Shown: in pieces, positions 12,571 through 26,559 of the stretch | How the letters are laid out: each line of letters starts with the position of its first letter | How positions within the stretch are numbered: position 1 is the first letter of the stretch | Source of the DNA: Margaritifera margaritifera | Taxonomy: Eukaryota; Mollusca; Bivalvia; Unionida; Margaritiferidae | Reading direction: 5' to 3' | Assembly (NCBI GenBank): GCA_029931535.1 | Contig: JAQPZY010001536.1 | Coordinates: forward strand, 3,764,501 to 3,828,500 | Length of the DNA: 64,000 nucleotides | Notes under the pieces: generated by a model | Databases searched by the model: none | What the model was told of the DNA's origin: nothing | Seen by the model: the letters and a program-made list of their open reading frames with translations, nothing else | Position numbers and translations under genes: made by a program

Positions 12571-13263
12571 ACATAATTTAACCTATGAAAATAGATCTGG
12601 TAACTTGCATGGTACATTCATGTGCAGTAATTAAGAGAAAAATAAAATCCACATGATGAAATGAAGTCAAATAATGTATTAAATAGAAAAGAAAGTTTAA
12701 GTAAATGAAACAATAATCTTTTTATTAAGAAGACCAAAGAAATTTATTTAACATAAGCTTAATATTCATACCATGAAAAAAGCTTATAAACACTTGAATC
12801 TAATAGTAATTCTGAACTTATAAATAATACTAGCTCTATCAATGAAAGATTTGACAACAATGCTTGCAAAATGTTGCGTATACAGGATAAATTATATTGT
12901 ATAGACAGGCAGAAAGATATCTATTTTATCTCTTTGAAACTGGTTCTTTTAGATTTATGTTAGTTTCTTTGTGCTCCAAGAGCATATCAGGAAACTGATG
13001 AGTCATAAATATAAAAATCCAAATTTTGATTAAATTATACATTTTTGGTACAATTTATTGACAAATGAAGTTATTAGTTTGATTAGACATTTACGGCAAA
13101 AATTTGATTTACTGTTGATTAATCATTTAGTGGAATTGCGTTAGGGAATATCTAAGGGAATATCAAATGTGGACAATCACATGATTTTACTTGCATCCAG
13201 TTTGGCAAACATGCTTTTTGAAAATTGTCTAGCCGTGTGTGTGTGTGTGTGTGTGCATGTATT

Positions 13264-13295
<32 letters not shown>

Positions 13296-13538
13296 ATATA
13301 AGTTTTATTAGTGCAATTTTAGGGGCAACCAGAGAAATCTTCTGGGCAACAAGTTCCTCAAAGCAGGTTGCCCAGGGACAACCATGGATTTTCAAATATT
13401 TTCTACCCCCGTATGAGTGTGTGTGTAGTTCTATGTATGTATGTATGTATGTACGTGCGTGCAAGCTGACTGTAGAAATTACAGCAAAATGTTTCATGTT
13501 GTACCTTCAAAAGTTCAGCAAAACACTTTTAGAAACAA

Positions 13539-13761
13539 CACTGTTGTAGCATTCTTTCCTTGATGGACTTTGAAGCAGCCTCCAACATACAAAAGTCTGA
13601 ACTTGGATTGTTATATGTTGGAGGCCGCGCAATCCTGCCCTTCTGTAAGCTTGGATTTGAATATGTTGAAGGCTGGACATTTCTGTCCTTCTGAAAGCTC
13701 GGATTTTTATATGTTGGAGGCTGCTTCAAAGTCCATCAAGGAAATAAATGCTACAACAGTG
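13539..13761. repeat. Foldback element with tandem loop
   Basis: Arms of about 52 bp (13539-13590 and 13709-13761, sharing TTGATGGACTTTGAAGCAGC inverted) surround two and a half copies of a unit of about 50 bp (CTGTCCTTCTGTAAGCTTGG, ATATGTTGGAGGC). A further partial unit follows at 13782-13825. Confidence 0.75.
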
Positions 13762-13959
13762 TGGAATATTTGCATGATGCAATCCTGTCCTTCTGTAAGG
13801 CTGGATTTTTATATGCTGAAGGCTGCAGTACTCAAAATAAAATTGCTCCTGAAATATTGTGTTCATCTTAAGGGAGTAATACATGTATGGCGTAACCAAC
13901 CTTAGCAGACATGCGATACAAGGAACATGTTTATAAACCACTTTTATTATGATTACCTG

Positions 13960-14570
13960 CATTGTTCACCTCTACACAGAAGTCACCCCACCTAAGTTTA
14001 CAGCAATTTTCACCTCTCAATAGAGATACCTGTTTATAAGGACAACATTCATAACCCCTCTGAAGTTTACCTTCAATTTTCACTCAATAGAGATACCTGT
14101 TTATAAAGGACAACATTCATAAACTCCTCTTAAATTTACTTGCATTTTTCTCCTCTACATATAGGACACTTATTTATAAAGGGTATAAATAAAACACCTT
14201 TAAAAGTCTGTCTGCAGTTTCACCTCTACATAGTACACCTGTTTCTAAAGGACAACATTTAAAAACCACTTTTTGACCCTGTCTGCATTTTTCACCTCAA
14301 CATAGACACCTGCTTAACAAGAACAATTATAGCCCCTTTCTAAAATTTACATGCATCATTCACCTCTATAATATGGACACCTGTATATAAAGGACAACAC
14401 TGATAAATCACAAGTTATATGCATTTTGCTCTATACATGTTTAAAAAGGACAACAGTTATAAACCCCTTATGTTACCTGCATCTTTCACCTTTACAAAGA
14501 TTACAACTGTCTATAAAACACAACAATTTATAAACCCTTTTTCTTAAGTTTTCACTTTCACCACTCTATA
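13960..14570. repeat. Tandem array of about 70-75 bp
   Basis: About eight or nine diverged units sharing CACCTCTACATAGACACCTG, TTTATAAAGGACAACATT and ATAAACCCC. No coding potential. Confidence 0.75.
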
Positions 14571-15018
14571 AATAACAAAATTGTATGGCCCCTCAAGTGA
14601 CTTTTATTTATAAGTCTCACGGTATCTAACATATAAGATATCTGTAAAGTTATTAGCGGTGCATGTACAGGTACATTACTCATACAAATGCCCTGCTCAT
14701 CATGTAGTTAACTTCCTGCAGGAGATACTTTCAAAATAAAAATGATAAACTTTACCTAAAAAATAACATCACAATAACATCTTGGGCACATGTTAATTTC
14801 CTTCTTTGTCCACTTCAAATGGAAATTTTCTTTCTACACATGAGACTACCATATTTATGTGCATATGACACACACAACTGTGAAAGGCATAGATCAAGAT
14901 AGGCAATCATACATTATGTAGTAAAATAATCAAAAAAGTGTCGACCCTGATCTGCCAGAGCAATTTGTAATGGCAGGTATGGGTCTGGGCAGTTTGATGT
15001 TAATCTGCACAATTAAAA

Positions 15019-15131
15019 GTGATATTCTCTCAGTGAAGAATAATAGGTGATATTTTCCCAGTGAAGAATAATTGGTGATAATCTCTCAGTGAAGAATAAT
15101 TGGTGATAATCTCTCAGTGAAGAATAATTGG
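15019..15131. repeat. 28-bp tandem repeat, four copies
   Basis: Unit GGTGATAATCTCTCAGTGAA followed by GAATAATT, four nearly identical copies. Confidence 0.85.
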
Positions 15132-15624
15132 GTATGTGTTGTGTAAGAAGAACACTATATAGATAGAATACATACATATGGAGGCAGTAGCAATAAAATC
15201 GATATAATATGGTCCCAGAAGGTTCTTATTTCTGGAGACATAAAACTTTAATTTGTGAGGAGGATGTCTGCATCTGGATTTATAAGTTTAAAATCCATTA
15301 AATAAGAATATTCACCTTATCCTGACACAGATTGATGATTATCATCTTTCAGCTAGCTACGCCTAAAACAAACTTTGTTTTTGTGCTTTGCATGGAGGAA
15401 AACAGTATAAGCTATCTTAAACAGCAATCTAAATGATGTGATGGGGCAAACTGGTACAGTTTCAAAACAGGTGGCCTACAAAAGGGAGGTAAAAGTCTTT
15501 ACAAAAAAAAAAAACACAATGAAAATAAATGGAGGGGGAAAAAGGAACTGCATTTAGCTACTAGTAGGGCATTCATGACTGACCAAGATGACATCACTGT
15601 GCTATAGTTGTGGATGGCAAAAAC

Positions 15625-15978
15625 TATGGGAACTGCATCGTCGCAAGCCATGGGCGATAATCCGCTACGCTCCTAAACAAAATATGTCATTAACAATACA
15701 ACGTAACAATCTCCTACACATGAATGAAAGTGTCCATTTTATTGACCAATAAGTGTCCTTGGAAAAGAAACTTCCATTGGCTCATTCAAACAGAGTAACA
15801 GGTCCTGTTGGATCACAATGGCGAGAAAAATGTACTCACTCGCAGTGATTGGTTAAAGAAGGTTTATGCTCATTCATGAGAAATGAGGAAATCTCTGAAC
15901 AGGCAGCCACAGGTGACAAAGGAGCATAGTGGATTTTATAATAGCCCATGGCTTGTGACGATAAGGGAACTGTAATCG
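15625..15978. mobile_element. Small inverted-repeat element
   Basis: GTCGCAAGCCATGGGCGATA followed by ATCCGCTACGCTCCT at 15640-15676 is inverted, with a few changes, at about 15928-15966 (AGCCCATGGCTTGTGACGAT side). The inside has further weak symmetry around CCATTGGCTCATTC. It looks like a worn MITE. Confidence 0.5.
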
Positions 15979-17809
15979 GCAGTGATGAATTGAGCTCATT
16001 AATTAAAAAACTGACCACATTTTGACAATCTTTTATCATGCTGTTAAATGAGAATATTTTAGCATTATTTCAATCCATCACAGAATAGGAAAATTTCACT
16101 GGTTTCTGAATATTTTGACAATAATAACTCTTGTCCAAATTGCATCTATATAATCCTACCACCCACCGATGAATTCAATGATGAGACATGTGACCATATT
16201 ACATGTATGTAGCACGTGAATGGACTAATAAGGAGGCTGTCAGTGGGAGGAAACTGTAATTATAAATTTAAGTTCAAAAATACCCACTGTTACACAGATA
16301 ATATTGTAACTGACACTGGGGGTTATTTCTAAAGGTGCAAGAATGGTCTGATTTAGCATGATACATACACCAAAAAGTGGGCAATGTAATTTGCTTAAAC
16401 AAATTTTTCCAAAATGATAAATAAACTCACAAACAAAAAATATTTTTGAAATATATTTGTTTTTTTTTATCACAAATTAGTGATAATTTGCAATCTGCTT
16501 ACACCATGGGTAAACATCTGAAAAATGATACAGTACTCTAAGTACTCTCAGTTGGTAAGCCCTCAATCCCACTATCCCCCACCCACCATAACAAAAACGG
16601 CAACGTATCTATAAGTATATAAAGTATACAGGACATGTATGTATACTGAGAAGGTCAGGGAGAAAGCCAATCATGTATTAAGTGGTAACTGAATGAAGTA
16701 CCAACAATTAGCTAATACTTCGACTTAACGAGAGGGTCTCTCAAGATGTTGTTTTGCACATGAGTTAGGCTAAAAATTATGATCCATGGCTCATATAAAC
16801 ATTTCATCTGGAAATTCAAGCACTTTTCAAGGACAAAAATGTAGTTTTCAAACACTACAATTAACTATGTCTAAACTTTGTAGGAATTATGATGGTGAGT
16901 CCACAAAATGTCAGATTTAGGTATTTTGTTCTTAGACAAGAACTCTAAAATTATGGTTGAATTAGGCCTACGTAAAGACACTGTAGCGTAGAGGGAATAG
17001 GGGTGGGCGTATAAGTGTAATCATCTTATCTACATCAGTTTGGGAGTTACATGTAGCAGTCTTATTTGCCGAGTTCTGACTCCTTCTCGTTTTTCATATT
17101 AAGGAAAAATATTCTAAATTCATTCCTACTGTCCATATTTCAATTGTTTTGTAGTTTCATTCTTTCCAAAAGACTTCAGAGCACTTTCATCCACTGACCC
17201 AATGTCACTTTCCTTTCGACAAACACAACACATATTTCTTTGGTTAATTACTTGGCCACCATACCCATATATAGCACTGTAGCAATAATGTTTGAAAATA
17301 TGCTTCCTTATTGCAACCTTTTTTTTTTATCAGCCTTAACATTCCAGTCAACACAGCATCCATTCATTTAAACGTTATGAGGTTGTTACTGTCTAAAATG
17401 AGGATGAATTCTAATTGGCACATAAGTGACCGAACTGAAAGTCTTTCTAATATATGTGACCCAATACAGAAGCACAATTCTAGGGAGATAAAGTTTTTGG
17501 CTTTTTTTTCTTCTTGATATTTATATCGGTAAATTAATGTTTTCCAATGAAATGCATCTGTTTTGAAATTCAAGCACTTTTCACTGACCAGTGAGCATTT
17601 TAAAGGACTTTTTCAGTACTTTTTGGAGCTGACCTCAAATTAAAGCATTATATTCAAGGTAACCACCAAAATTCAAAGCACTTTTCAAAATTGTGCAAAA
17701 GCCTGATGATTCTGCAACAGTCAAAGTGATAAATGTACTATAAAAAAGAACTCTTCCTTCCCTAACTTCTATATAAAAAGAAACAAATCTTCATCAATAA
17801 CTAGACATA

Positions 17810-19369
17810 CCGTATTTTGGTGTGTATAATGCGCACTTTTTTGACCTAATTCTCTTATTTTCAGGAGGGGGTGCACATTTTATAGAAGAACTAAAAAAAA
17901 AAGCTTTTTTTCCAGGTCAATCTGATGAAAAGATAAAGGCACTATAACTGCCTACACATGTCACATTCATTCCTTGTGAAATATAACATCCATTGCATGT
18001 TGCATTGTAACTAAGTTTGTTACTGGTACTAGCCTTATTAAAGAATCAAATAATGCTTACAAACCTCGATAGTCCTTGTTCTGTGATTGCTTATGTTAAT
18101 AGAATCATTTCATTTCACATTACTGTGTAGCGTTTTGTTCTGTGAGTTGACTGGAAATACATGTACATAATGACTGGTAATTCCTTGTTCTAAAACTGCG
18201 CAAGGTGCCACACTGAAGCAGAACAAATATATGATTACCATACCTGTAAATATTCAGTATTCGATAACTGTGGATCTAATAAATTTTTTCTTCATTGATT
18301 AATTTCTTTATTGCTTGAATTGTAATATAATATTTAGAATTCAAGCAGTGTTAATGTTCTCATCAGAAGCTATGATTTATCTGTTATGGTAACATTGACA
18401 CATATCGTGGAACAGAATAATAAACTAATGTATGACACTGGCAAAGACTTTTTTCTATGGAAAATAAATTTGATGATTATTTTTATTTGTCATCTAAATT
18501 CAAAATATTTTATATTTCTTTGTGACTATAGAGTGATCAATGCTTCATTGACTCAGTGTGGTCTTTTCAAGGTATCAGCACCAGCTAAAGCTTTGATGTC
18601 CTAAACATAGTTACATTACTTTGTCTAGGTAAATTTGCAATTTATTTACTTTTCTTCACACTATTTGATACTTCTTTGTTACAATACAGTGAGCAATGTT
18701 TAATTGACTTCAGAAAAAAAACTTGGTTCTTTGTTTTATTTCCCTTCTAAAACCACAGAATTTTATATTTCTTGGTTAAAATACAGTGAGCAATGTTTAA
18801 TTGACTCAACGTGGTGTTTTTAAAGGTAATCAGAATCCGCTAAAGCTTTGATGTGCCAAACATAATTACAATGCATTGTCCTGGTAAATTCTAGCTTGGA
18901 CACGGAGATATATTTTAGAGGCTGTCATGATAGTCCAAAGAAGTATAAATACTGGACCCGAACTTTCATATAGCATCTTGTGCTCAATCTTGAATCTGAA
19001 TGAATATAGTCGAAGTATTAACATGGGCCATGTAAGAAATGTCAAGTTTTTGAGTGATGGCAGCAAAGAGGAATTTTAGGGATTTGATGCAATAGACTGA
19101 ATTCCATCAACAAGGCGAACCTTAACACAGCCCTTTTATAGACCGTCCATAAAATCGGAAAGATATACTTTCAATATTGATATTTGTTTCATTCACTATC
19201 CAAAATGGCAAACTGCTGTCGCACTATGGAAACGTAGCAAAATTATCAAGATTTTAAAATGTACTAAATCACATGAGTGTCATATGGCAGAACTAAGTTT
19301 TTTCCCCTCATGATGGGTCGGAAATCGGGGTGCGTGTTATACATCAGTGTGCGTTATACATACCAAAAT
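17810..19369. mobile_element. Non-autonomous DNA transposon with GCGCAC-type inverted ends
   Basis: Left end CGTATTTTGGTGTGTATAAT with GCGCAC, right end GTGCGTTATACATACCAAAA, inverted and imperfect, about 1.56 kb apart. The inside is AT-rich with a duplicated segment (18505-18640 and 18770-18900, sharing GAGCAATGTTTAATTGACT and GCTAAAGCTTTGATGT). No coding sequence. The superfamily is uncertain, and the target duplication was not identified. Confidence 0.55.
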
Positions 19370-19379
19370 TTGGCACTGT

Positions 19380-19790
19380 TATTTAATACCTGCCTTTCTC
19401 CTCCCACCACAGGCTCAGGGATGCAGAATAGGCCTGATAAAACTACTGCATGTCGTAAAAGGCAACTAATGGAGGCAACCTTTTGCCCTATGATACATCC
19501 AGTGATGAGGAAAAAAAAAAAAATGTGTGTTTCCAGTTGGCTGACCGTCCTTGTTTCACGTTGCCGACCGTACCACTCCCCCCCCATTTATTAAAAAAAA
19601 AAATATATTACAAAACAAAAAAAAAAAAACACATTGCCGAAATTGATTTTTTGCATCTAATTTAGCCAGTTTTGCCTGGTACTTTGAAGTGCTTTAAATT
19701 TGATTTATATATGTTTCCAAAAAAAAAAAAAAAAAAAAAAAATACCAACCTGCCTACCCTAATTTTAAAACCAGTGCAATAGGAAACACA
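19380..19790 (+). repeat. Dispersed repeat, copy 1 (SINE-like, poly-A rich)
   Basis: Contains CAGTTGGCTGACCGTCC, CATTGCCGAAATTGATTT, TTAGCCAGTTTTGCC and TTTGATTTATATATGTTT, interrupted by A-runs. The 47180-47640 region is the same sequence inverted. Confidence 0.6.
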
Positions 19791-20159
19791 CATATTTTTT
19801 TTTGCTTGATGTTCCAGTTACAGATTTTTGAAAAGAGTGGTTTTGCATAAAAAAAATTGACTTTTGTAATATAAAGATTTTACTCTTTTTGCCTTTATCT
19901 TTGTTTTGCATGCTTTTTTTGGATATCTAAACTTACTTGACACTATATAGCCAGGATTCTTATGATGTACCATTAAATTCTATACATACCTGCCTTTGCT
20001 TACTAGGTGAAATTCCTATATATTATGTCACCTATTCATTACATTACATACCTATCAGCCAAGTCTACACACACATACATATATATTATTTCCTTTACCT
20101 ATCATGTCAGCTAGCACTATTTAGTGCTGAAAGATAGGCTTCTTTCTTACTCAAGTGTA

Positions 20160-20540
20160 AGCCACAAACTATGGTGAAGGTACATACTCGAGAACTGAAA
20201 TTTGTGTTCATAAACTATTTTTCATTTGTCATGTAGTGACCTTGAACTCCGTCCTTGTAACCCCCAAATCAGTAGGTTTTTACCTTACTCCAAGTGCAAG
20301 CCATCCACAAAGTTTGGTCCAGGTCTGTACTGTAGAACTAATTTTACTGTGCAAAAATAAATTTTTCTTCTTTCAGTGACAGTGACCATGACCTTGTCAT
20401 CCCCAAATCTACAGGCTTCTTCTTTACACACCAATGCAAGCTATTTACAAAGTTTGGTAACAGCAGATTGTTGAGAATTTGAGTTATTGTGCAGAAATGA
20501 GAATGGACAGATGGAGGTACAGATGGACAAGCATCATAAT
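20160..20540. repeat. Two and a half units of a 120-140 bp repeat
   Basis: Units share AAGTGCAAGCCATCCACAAA, GTTTGGT, ACTGTGCAAAAAT and GTGACCTTGAACT or GTGACCATGACCTTG. The right end (GAATGGACAGATGGAGGTAC) resembles the 5' terminal part of the Helentron-like elements. Confidence 0.55.
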
Positions 20541-20892
20541 ATGATACACTCTACCACATGGCAGGTGTATAAAAACTCATTTTTACATTCAAAAGGCAAT
20601 TTGGACTGGTTCTATGTTTTGGATGAATAAAGAGCCACAGCTGTGCTGGAGATGATAAATGTCTGGCCCTCCCATGTGCTCCAAATCTCAATATAAATAA
20701 TAATAATGATATGTAAACTGGAGTAGCCACTGTGGAATCCTTAGTCCCCATACTCTGCTGACCAACCAGGTTCATTATCTTCATATTGTACCCCCTAATG
20801 TTACCACATAATTCTGGTCTGTATAACACTATGTTGTGTCCTACATCTTGGCCACTAACTAACTAATGCACAAATCTGAACTTTATACTTGG

Positions 20893-21080
20893 ATTGGACA
20901 GATTGGTATTTTACAGCACAGCAACACAAGTACAATCGATTCTTTAGTGCCAAGGCAATTGAACTAAGTGCCTTGCCCTAGTACACACCATCATAGCTGA
21001 CCTGGACTGGTCCAATGATAGGAGTCGAACCCTTTAGGTCATGAATCCAGCACACTAACCACTGAGCTACCATGGCTCCT
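20893..21080 (-). mobile_element. tRNA-derived SINE, family A
   Basis: Good copy. Read on the minus strand: head GGAGCCATGGTAGCTCAGTG (box A) and GGGTTCGACTCCTATCATTG (box B), then a tRNA-unrelated body with GCACTTAGTTC and the tail TGTGTTGCTGTGCTGTAAAA. Box A and box B spacing is that of a tRNA. Confidence 0.8.
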
Positions 21081-21846
21081 TGCATGTGATGCATTCTGAG
21101 TACATTATATAATTACTTTGATACTTTAACACAGTATTATTCATCTTCCTCTTTTCAATAACCATTTACAGTAAATCAATAAACCACACAGAAATGTTAT
21201 AATATTTATCAGCATCAGACATGTGGAGCTCTCAAAAATGACAAGTGAGAGTTCCTACTTGCTGGACCTTCATCTTTATAAACCTAGTCATTCTCAACTT
21301 TCAGTGCTAGGTCTTCTATCTGTGGCGGTGCAGATCTCTGCAACGAATCAAGGACTGTTCTTTTTTCCTTCTTGTAGATATTGAAGCTATTGTGCCTCTT
21401 TATTGTGAGTGAGAAAAAGCACATCATTCGAGTGGGTTTTTTTAACCCATGTTTTCTAGTTTCAGAATTCAACAACTGTTTAGACCTCTTAGCTTAGGCA
21501 CTGACACATTTCACTGGATGCAAAATTTGGAGCTGTGAAAATCTTGTGTCTTCAGGTGCTGCACAGACTGTGTCCTTAAGAAACGGTGACTTGAAAAGAG
21601 GCATCTATTTCAACAGAAAAATACTGGTTTTAAATGTTGCAATTTTAAATAATTCCTAAGTTCTCCACTGCAAGGGGATTGTGTGAAAAATTTAAACAGG
21701 TATTTATTTTTTGACACAAATACCTCGTTTGAGGTCATTTTTTCAATTCTGATGTGGCAAATAAACAAAATATAACTGGTTTACACCAATTTCACTCTTC
21801 TGATGTATCATTACAGCATGCAGGCATCTCGATCAACCATTTGAGG

Positions 21847-22085
21847 GCCCAGGGTGGCCGAATAGTCTAAGGTACTCGCCTTTACAGATCACTCATATCT
21901 CACTTCTGTCCACGTGCATTCAAGTCTTGGCTCGACCAATGTGGGTATGTGAGAAAGCTTGCCAGTAGCTTCCAATGGGTTGGTGGTTCTTCCCATGCAA
22001 GAACCAGGGCTCTTCCTCCACCAAATATACTAGCCGCCATGAAAAGTCTATCATGTAGCATTAAACCCAAAAAATAAAAAAAATG
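21847..22085 (+). mobile_element. tRNA-derived SINE, family B
   Basis: Head GGGTGGCCGAATAGTCTAAG (box A) with a box-B-like TGCATTCAAGTCTTGG, body with GGGTATGTGAGAAAGCTTGC and GTTGGTGGTTCTTCCC, then TGTAGCATTAAACCC and an A-rich tail. Confidence 0.7.
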
Positions 22086-23390
22086 ACAAATCAACCATTG
22101 GATGCACACTCATCTAATGATGTAGAAAAGTGAAGTCACAGTGAATGTAACTGGTGACAGTACATGCAGGCCTTTGAAAGAAGTATATGTTGTGCAAGAT
22201 AAATACCTGTTGTTCTTCATGTGTTGTAAAGGAAGACAAAATGGGTTCATGATAGAATGACAATATGACATGAGCAAGTTGCTTAGTTGCGACAGTCTGG
22301 TTCTGACATGTTGTACCACATTCACTCTCTTTTACATGCCGATTGGAGCTATTATACAAACAAGATCAGTAATCCAAAATGAAATCCAAATCCACAATGA
22401 AGCAAAGGGCCAAAATTAGCAAGATCATCTATCAATTTGCCTTAAGATGATAATATTGGCAACACAACAGATTCTTAACAGACCCCTGACACAGATCATG
22501 AGCCAGTTAGCACTGAATCTACTGAATGCAAGTCAAAATCTTAAGGGAAAAAAGAGTATGGTTAACAAAACCTGCATGGTTGAACTATTATTACTCATAA
22601 GCAAAGAAAACATTTAATAGTACTCAAAACAAACCATTAAGATGACTTTGCAATGCATGTACTTATACAAGTGACAAGTGTGACAAAACAGATCTACAAT
22701 TCATTATCTGAAACATGACAGTGAAAAAGTTTTTATCTTACAACAATCAACATAAACTGTAATTCACTGCTCTGTGATCAACAAGTTCTTCATTTTGGAT
22801 TATAAAATAATTTTGATTCATTTTTACTCTTGGTACAAAATAATAATGTATTCTGCTATTAGAGGCAAAATTAATATTTACAGCATAATTTTGGGATACA
22901 TTTATTATCTAATCTTCAAGTTGTGAAGTAATGACCCATGTAAAATTCTTAGGGGCCCCATTTGAAAATCCTGATGGGCCAGTAAATCCTAGATTGAACC
23001 CTGGTGTAAAATCTACATGTACCAGGATGAGGAAGTCAACAATACATTGACATATATTGATGGGAACTGAACTTGAACACTGTGAGGTAAAACTTTCTTT
23101 TTTAATCTCTGATTAACTACCAAACAGATGTGCATAAAGCCACAGATACAAAAGCATGGATGAGGAATGACTTATCTCATTATTTGAGGCAGCAGCTGTT
23201 GACAATGATCTCCAAAAGAGATATTTAAAAAAAACCCATTGGTTTGCTGTCAAAAGTTTCCATCAAGCAGAACTTTCCTGCAGGAAACAGCATGTGAGAT
23301 TCCACTGCAACGAATGCAGCTGGAACACATATTGAATGTATCAAGTCACTAATTGCTCTTTAAATAAATAGTTATCAGTTTTATACCATA

Positions 23391-23595
23391 CCATATATAC
23401 TCGCTTATCAGTCAGGTCCAATTGCAAACAACACAAACTCTGATCTTTCATTGCATAATGCACTGGCATATCATGGTCTATGTTGTTTGTTCAACTGATT
23501 AATCCTAACAAATTGCACAGACCCACATTATGCGATGGCAGATCTGGGTCTGTACAGTTTTCAATTGGACTCAACTTATAAGTGAGTATATACAG
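23391..23595. mobile_element. Double-hairpin MITE, copy 3 (worn)
   Basis: Begins CCATATATACTCGCTTATCA after TA and ends TAAGTGAGTATATACAG. The internal hairpins are recognisable but mutated (CAAACTCTGATC, GGCAGATCTGGGTCTG). Fragments of the family also occur at about 9725-9752, 14940-15005, 24715-24835, 24955-25090 with 25380-25415, and 26275-26400. Confidence 0.75.
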
Positions 23596-24291
23596 TCTCC
23601 ACATTCAGTTTTATCACTCACAAAAATATTATTCTGTCAGGACAAAAAATATCCCCTATCAGCTACTAGTTTGAGACAGTTGTTGATTACATTATCACCC
23701 CCTAAAAATTGTAAGGAAATTTTGGTCTCAGAATTTTGTTACCAAGGAGTTGTGTGAATTAGTGTACAAAATAGTCTTGATATCCCAACTGTTTATATCA
23801 TCATCTATGGAAAATAAATTGACGCATGTAACATATACTTATATATAACTGTTAGCTTGCCTATTCCTCAAAGAAAGGCTTCTATAGATGAAATACCAGT
23901 AAAAAGCAATACAATATAAGGGTTTAAACTGAGCAGTGGTGCAGCAACTGACAGAGCAACCTCTGCATCAGTGTGTGTGTGTGTGTGTGTGTCCCAGGCC
24001 CAGTGTGGGCCTCAAATTCCCATCAAACAACTATTTTATACAAAGGGGTCAACATAATTAAGTTTTGTAAAAGGGGGGGGGGGGGGGGGGGGCAAAATAA
24101 TTTCTTGCTACACCACTAATAGTGACCACTTCTCACCATCAGTGTTCTGAACAGCAATGACTGTGATTTGCTCACAAAATATTGACATTTTCATAATTCT
24201 ACTGCAGGTTATTTCCAGATCTGAAAAAATGTGCATGGACCGTGCAAACAGTGCCATGATAAACAATACTCTTTATATATGACATTCACAT

Positions 24292-24405
24292 GTAACAAAT
24301 TTGAATGCCGAATATAATGACAAGTAACAAATTTGAATGCCGAATATAATGACAAGTAACAAATTTGAATGCCGAATATAATGACAAGTAACAAATTTGA
24401 ATGCC
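24292..24405. repeat. 32-bp tandem repeat, three and a half copies
   Basis: Unit AAATTTGAATGCCGAATATA followed by ATGACAAGTAAC, with almost no divergence, so recent. Confidence 0.88.
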
Positions 24406-25087
24406 AGTAGAAAGATATAAAATAAAATATGAGAGGACAAGAGGAAACTTTACTCTGGCACTGAGGAAGTGATCATTACTACTACATTTACTTATGCAAT
24501 ACATGACTAACTGTGAATGGCATAGATTTAGATCTGCCACAGTGTTTCCCTTTACCCTCATTTGTGCGTCAGAGACCCCCAAATTTTTAATTTGACCCCC
24601 AGCCCCCAGTTCTGACACCAAGGTTTGTTTTTTACTCAATCTGACCCCCAGTTCTGACACCAAGGGGATTTTTGACTCTCAATCTTTCACCCATAAGGGA
24701 AACACTGTGCCACTGCATAATGTGGCAGCAAGTCAGGGTCAATGTTGTTCATTCCTAATAATTATTTCAAACACTTGACCTTGACCTGCCAGTACATTAT
24801 ACAATAGGGTGCATGTTATAAATGGATAATAAAAAAGATGCAAAGCTAGCTCTTTAAGTTGAGAATATTGTTATTTGAAGCAAACACTGAACCCTTCTAG
24901 AAGTATCAATACATACTCATAAGTTTCATACAGCTGCAATCAACAGAGAACTCTGCCAGTGCATTATGCCATTGCAGATCAGGGTCTACATTTTCTGTTC
25001 TACTAATTAGTTCTAACAAACTGCATAGACTCTGATCTGCCCATGTGTTATGTAATGGCAAATCTTGGTGTACGCTGTTTGCAGCTG

Positions 25088-25137
<50 letters not shown>

Positions 25138-26402
25138 CATAGCAATAATAATAATAATGATAACGACTTTATTTAACAAGGGTAACTTGATTAGTTACAT
25201 AAAGAAGTAATCTATCTTGTGGTCCTCTACGATACAGGTATACAGAGTGCCATCAGTATATACACACACACTCATATACATATTCATGTACACTGAAATT
25301 ACACACTCAGACTAGTAAACCATACAGATAAATTGCATACATGCTAACAGACAAAACCACTATCAATGTTCACTAGTCCAAGTTGATGTGACTTATAAGT
25401 GAGTATATGTGGTAAATGTGAAAATAAGTATGTGTGTAGCTATAACCTGCAGTCACATGCAACTTAAAATTTTTCCCCTTATAAGCTGCAAGTGCTGCTT
25501 GAGTGGATTGGAGAGAGGGTCAAAAAGGAACATAATGCATCAGGCAGTTTGACTTTTGACACACCACTCCCATCCAACCCCATTGCAGTGATGTTTGTTT
25601 GTGGATTACTTTTCCCATTCCTTACTGACAAATTTATTAAAAAATCCACAAGACAAAGAACAACAATTACACTTGTTTCTCACAGCTTTTTTGAAGCCAC
25701 AGGTAAAATGAGACCTAAGCCTCTTTCAATACTATAATGATCAATACAAGTTGTATGCCACTTTACATTCAGGTTGTGTAAATCTTTGGCTGAGCTTCAT
25801 CAATTACTGTTTATACTCACAGAAAAATTGCTCCCATTGACAAATTACACTCATATATTTGAGTTTCAAACAGTGGTCTAGTTCATTGACTAATATATAC
25901 ATGTACCAGTAGTTCAGATGTCAAGAAGATAAGTCATACCGCCACCATTATATTTCACCAATGTTTCAGTTTTAAAATATGAGAGTTATATACAAGTACA
26001 GTGTATATATGGCATGTACTATAATCAATGGTAAGGAGTTGTCACAAAGAGATACAACTTTCAGTTTTAAATGCACTTCTCATTAAAAAGATTGTTGATT
26101 TCTGAATTATGGAAACAAAAAACTCATCCACGTTTTTTGTTATTAAATGCTTGATAAAAGTGAATTAAATACATTGATAAAAGTGAATTCAATAGCTTCT
26201 TATCACTGACAGACTGCACTGAAAAACAGCCTATCCCTATGCCTCAAGCATGAATTTTGCATCTGACTCGGTCAATACTGTATATATTTGCTTATACTAT
26301 ATTATATTGAGTACAACTGCAAACTGTACAGACCAAGATCTGCCATAGCATAATGCACTGGCAGACCTGGGTCTGTTTGGTTTCTTAGGAGTAATCAGTA
26401 GA

Positions 26403-26522
26403 TTTGTTGGTTTTTTTTGGTGGTTTAACACCATTTTTCAGCATATGATAGGCTATACATGATGGCCAGTATAATATGGTGAGGGAAGAACCCGGGATAA
26501 ACCACCGACCCATGGGAAGCTT
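26403..26522 (-). mobile_element. SINE family B, 3' part
   Basis: Reverse orientation: TTTTTGGTGGTTTAACACC tail, then GAAGAACCCGGGATAAACCA and CCGACCCATGGGAAGCTT of the family B body. The head is absent. Confidence 0.55.
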
Positions 26523-26559
26523 TATATCATGTTGAATTTACCTATTTTACTATATCCTG

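Noticed and set aside
13169..13549. Overlapping ORFs on both strands
   Set aside because: Created by TG/TA microsatellites and ATGT repeats; no homology recognised.
25492..25737. 81-codon plus-strand ORF
   Set aside because: No recognisable domain, no neighbouring splice signals or homologous pieces.
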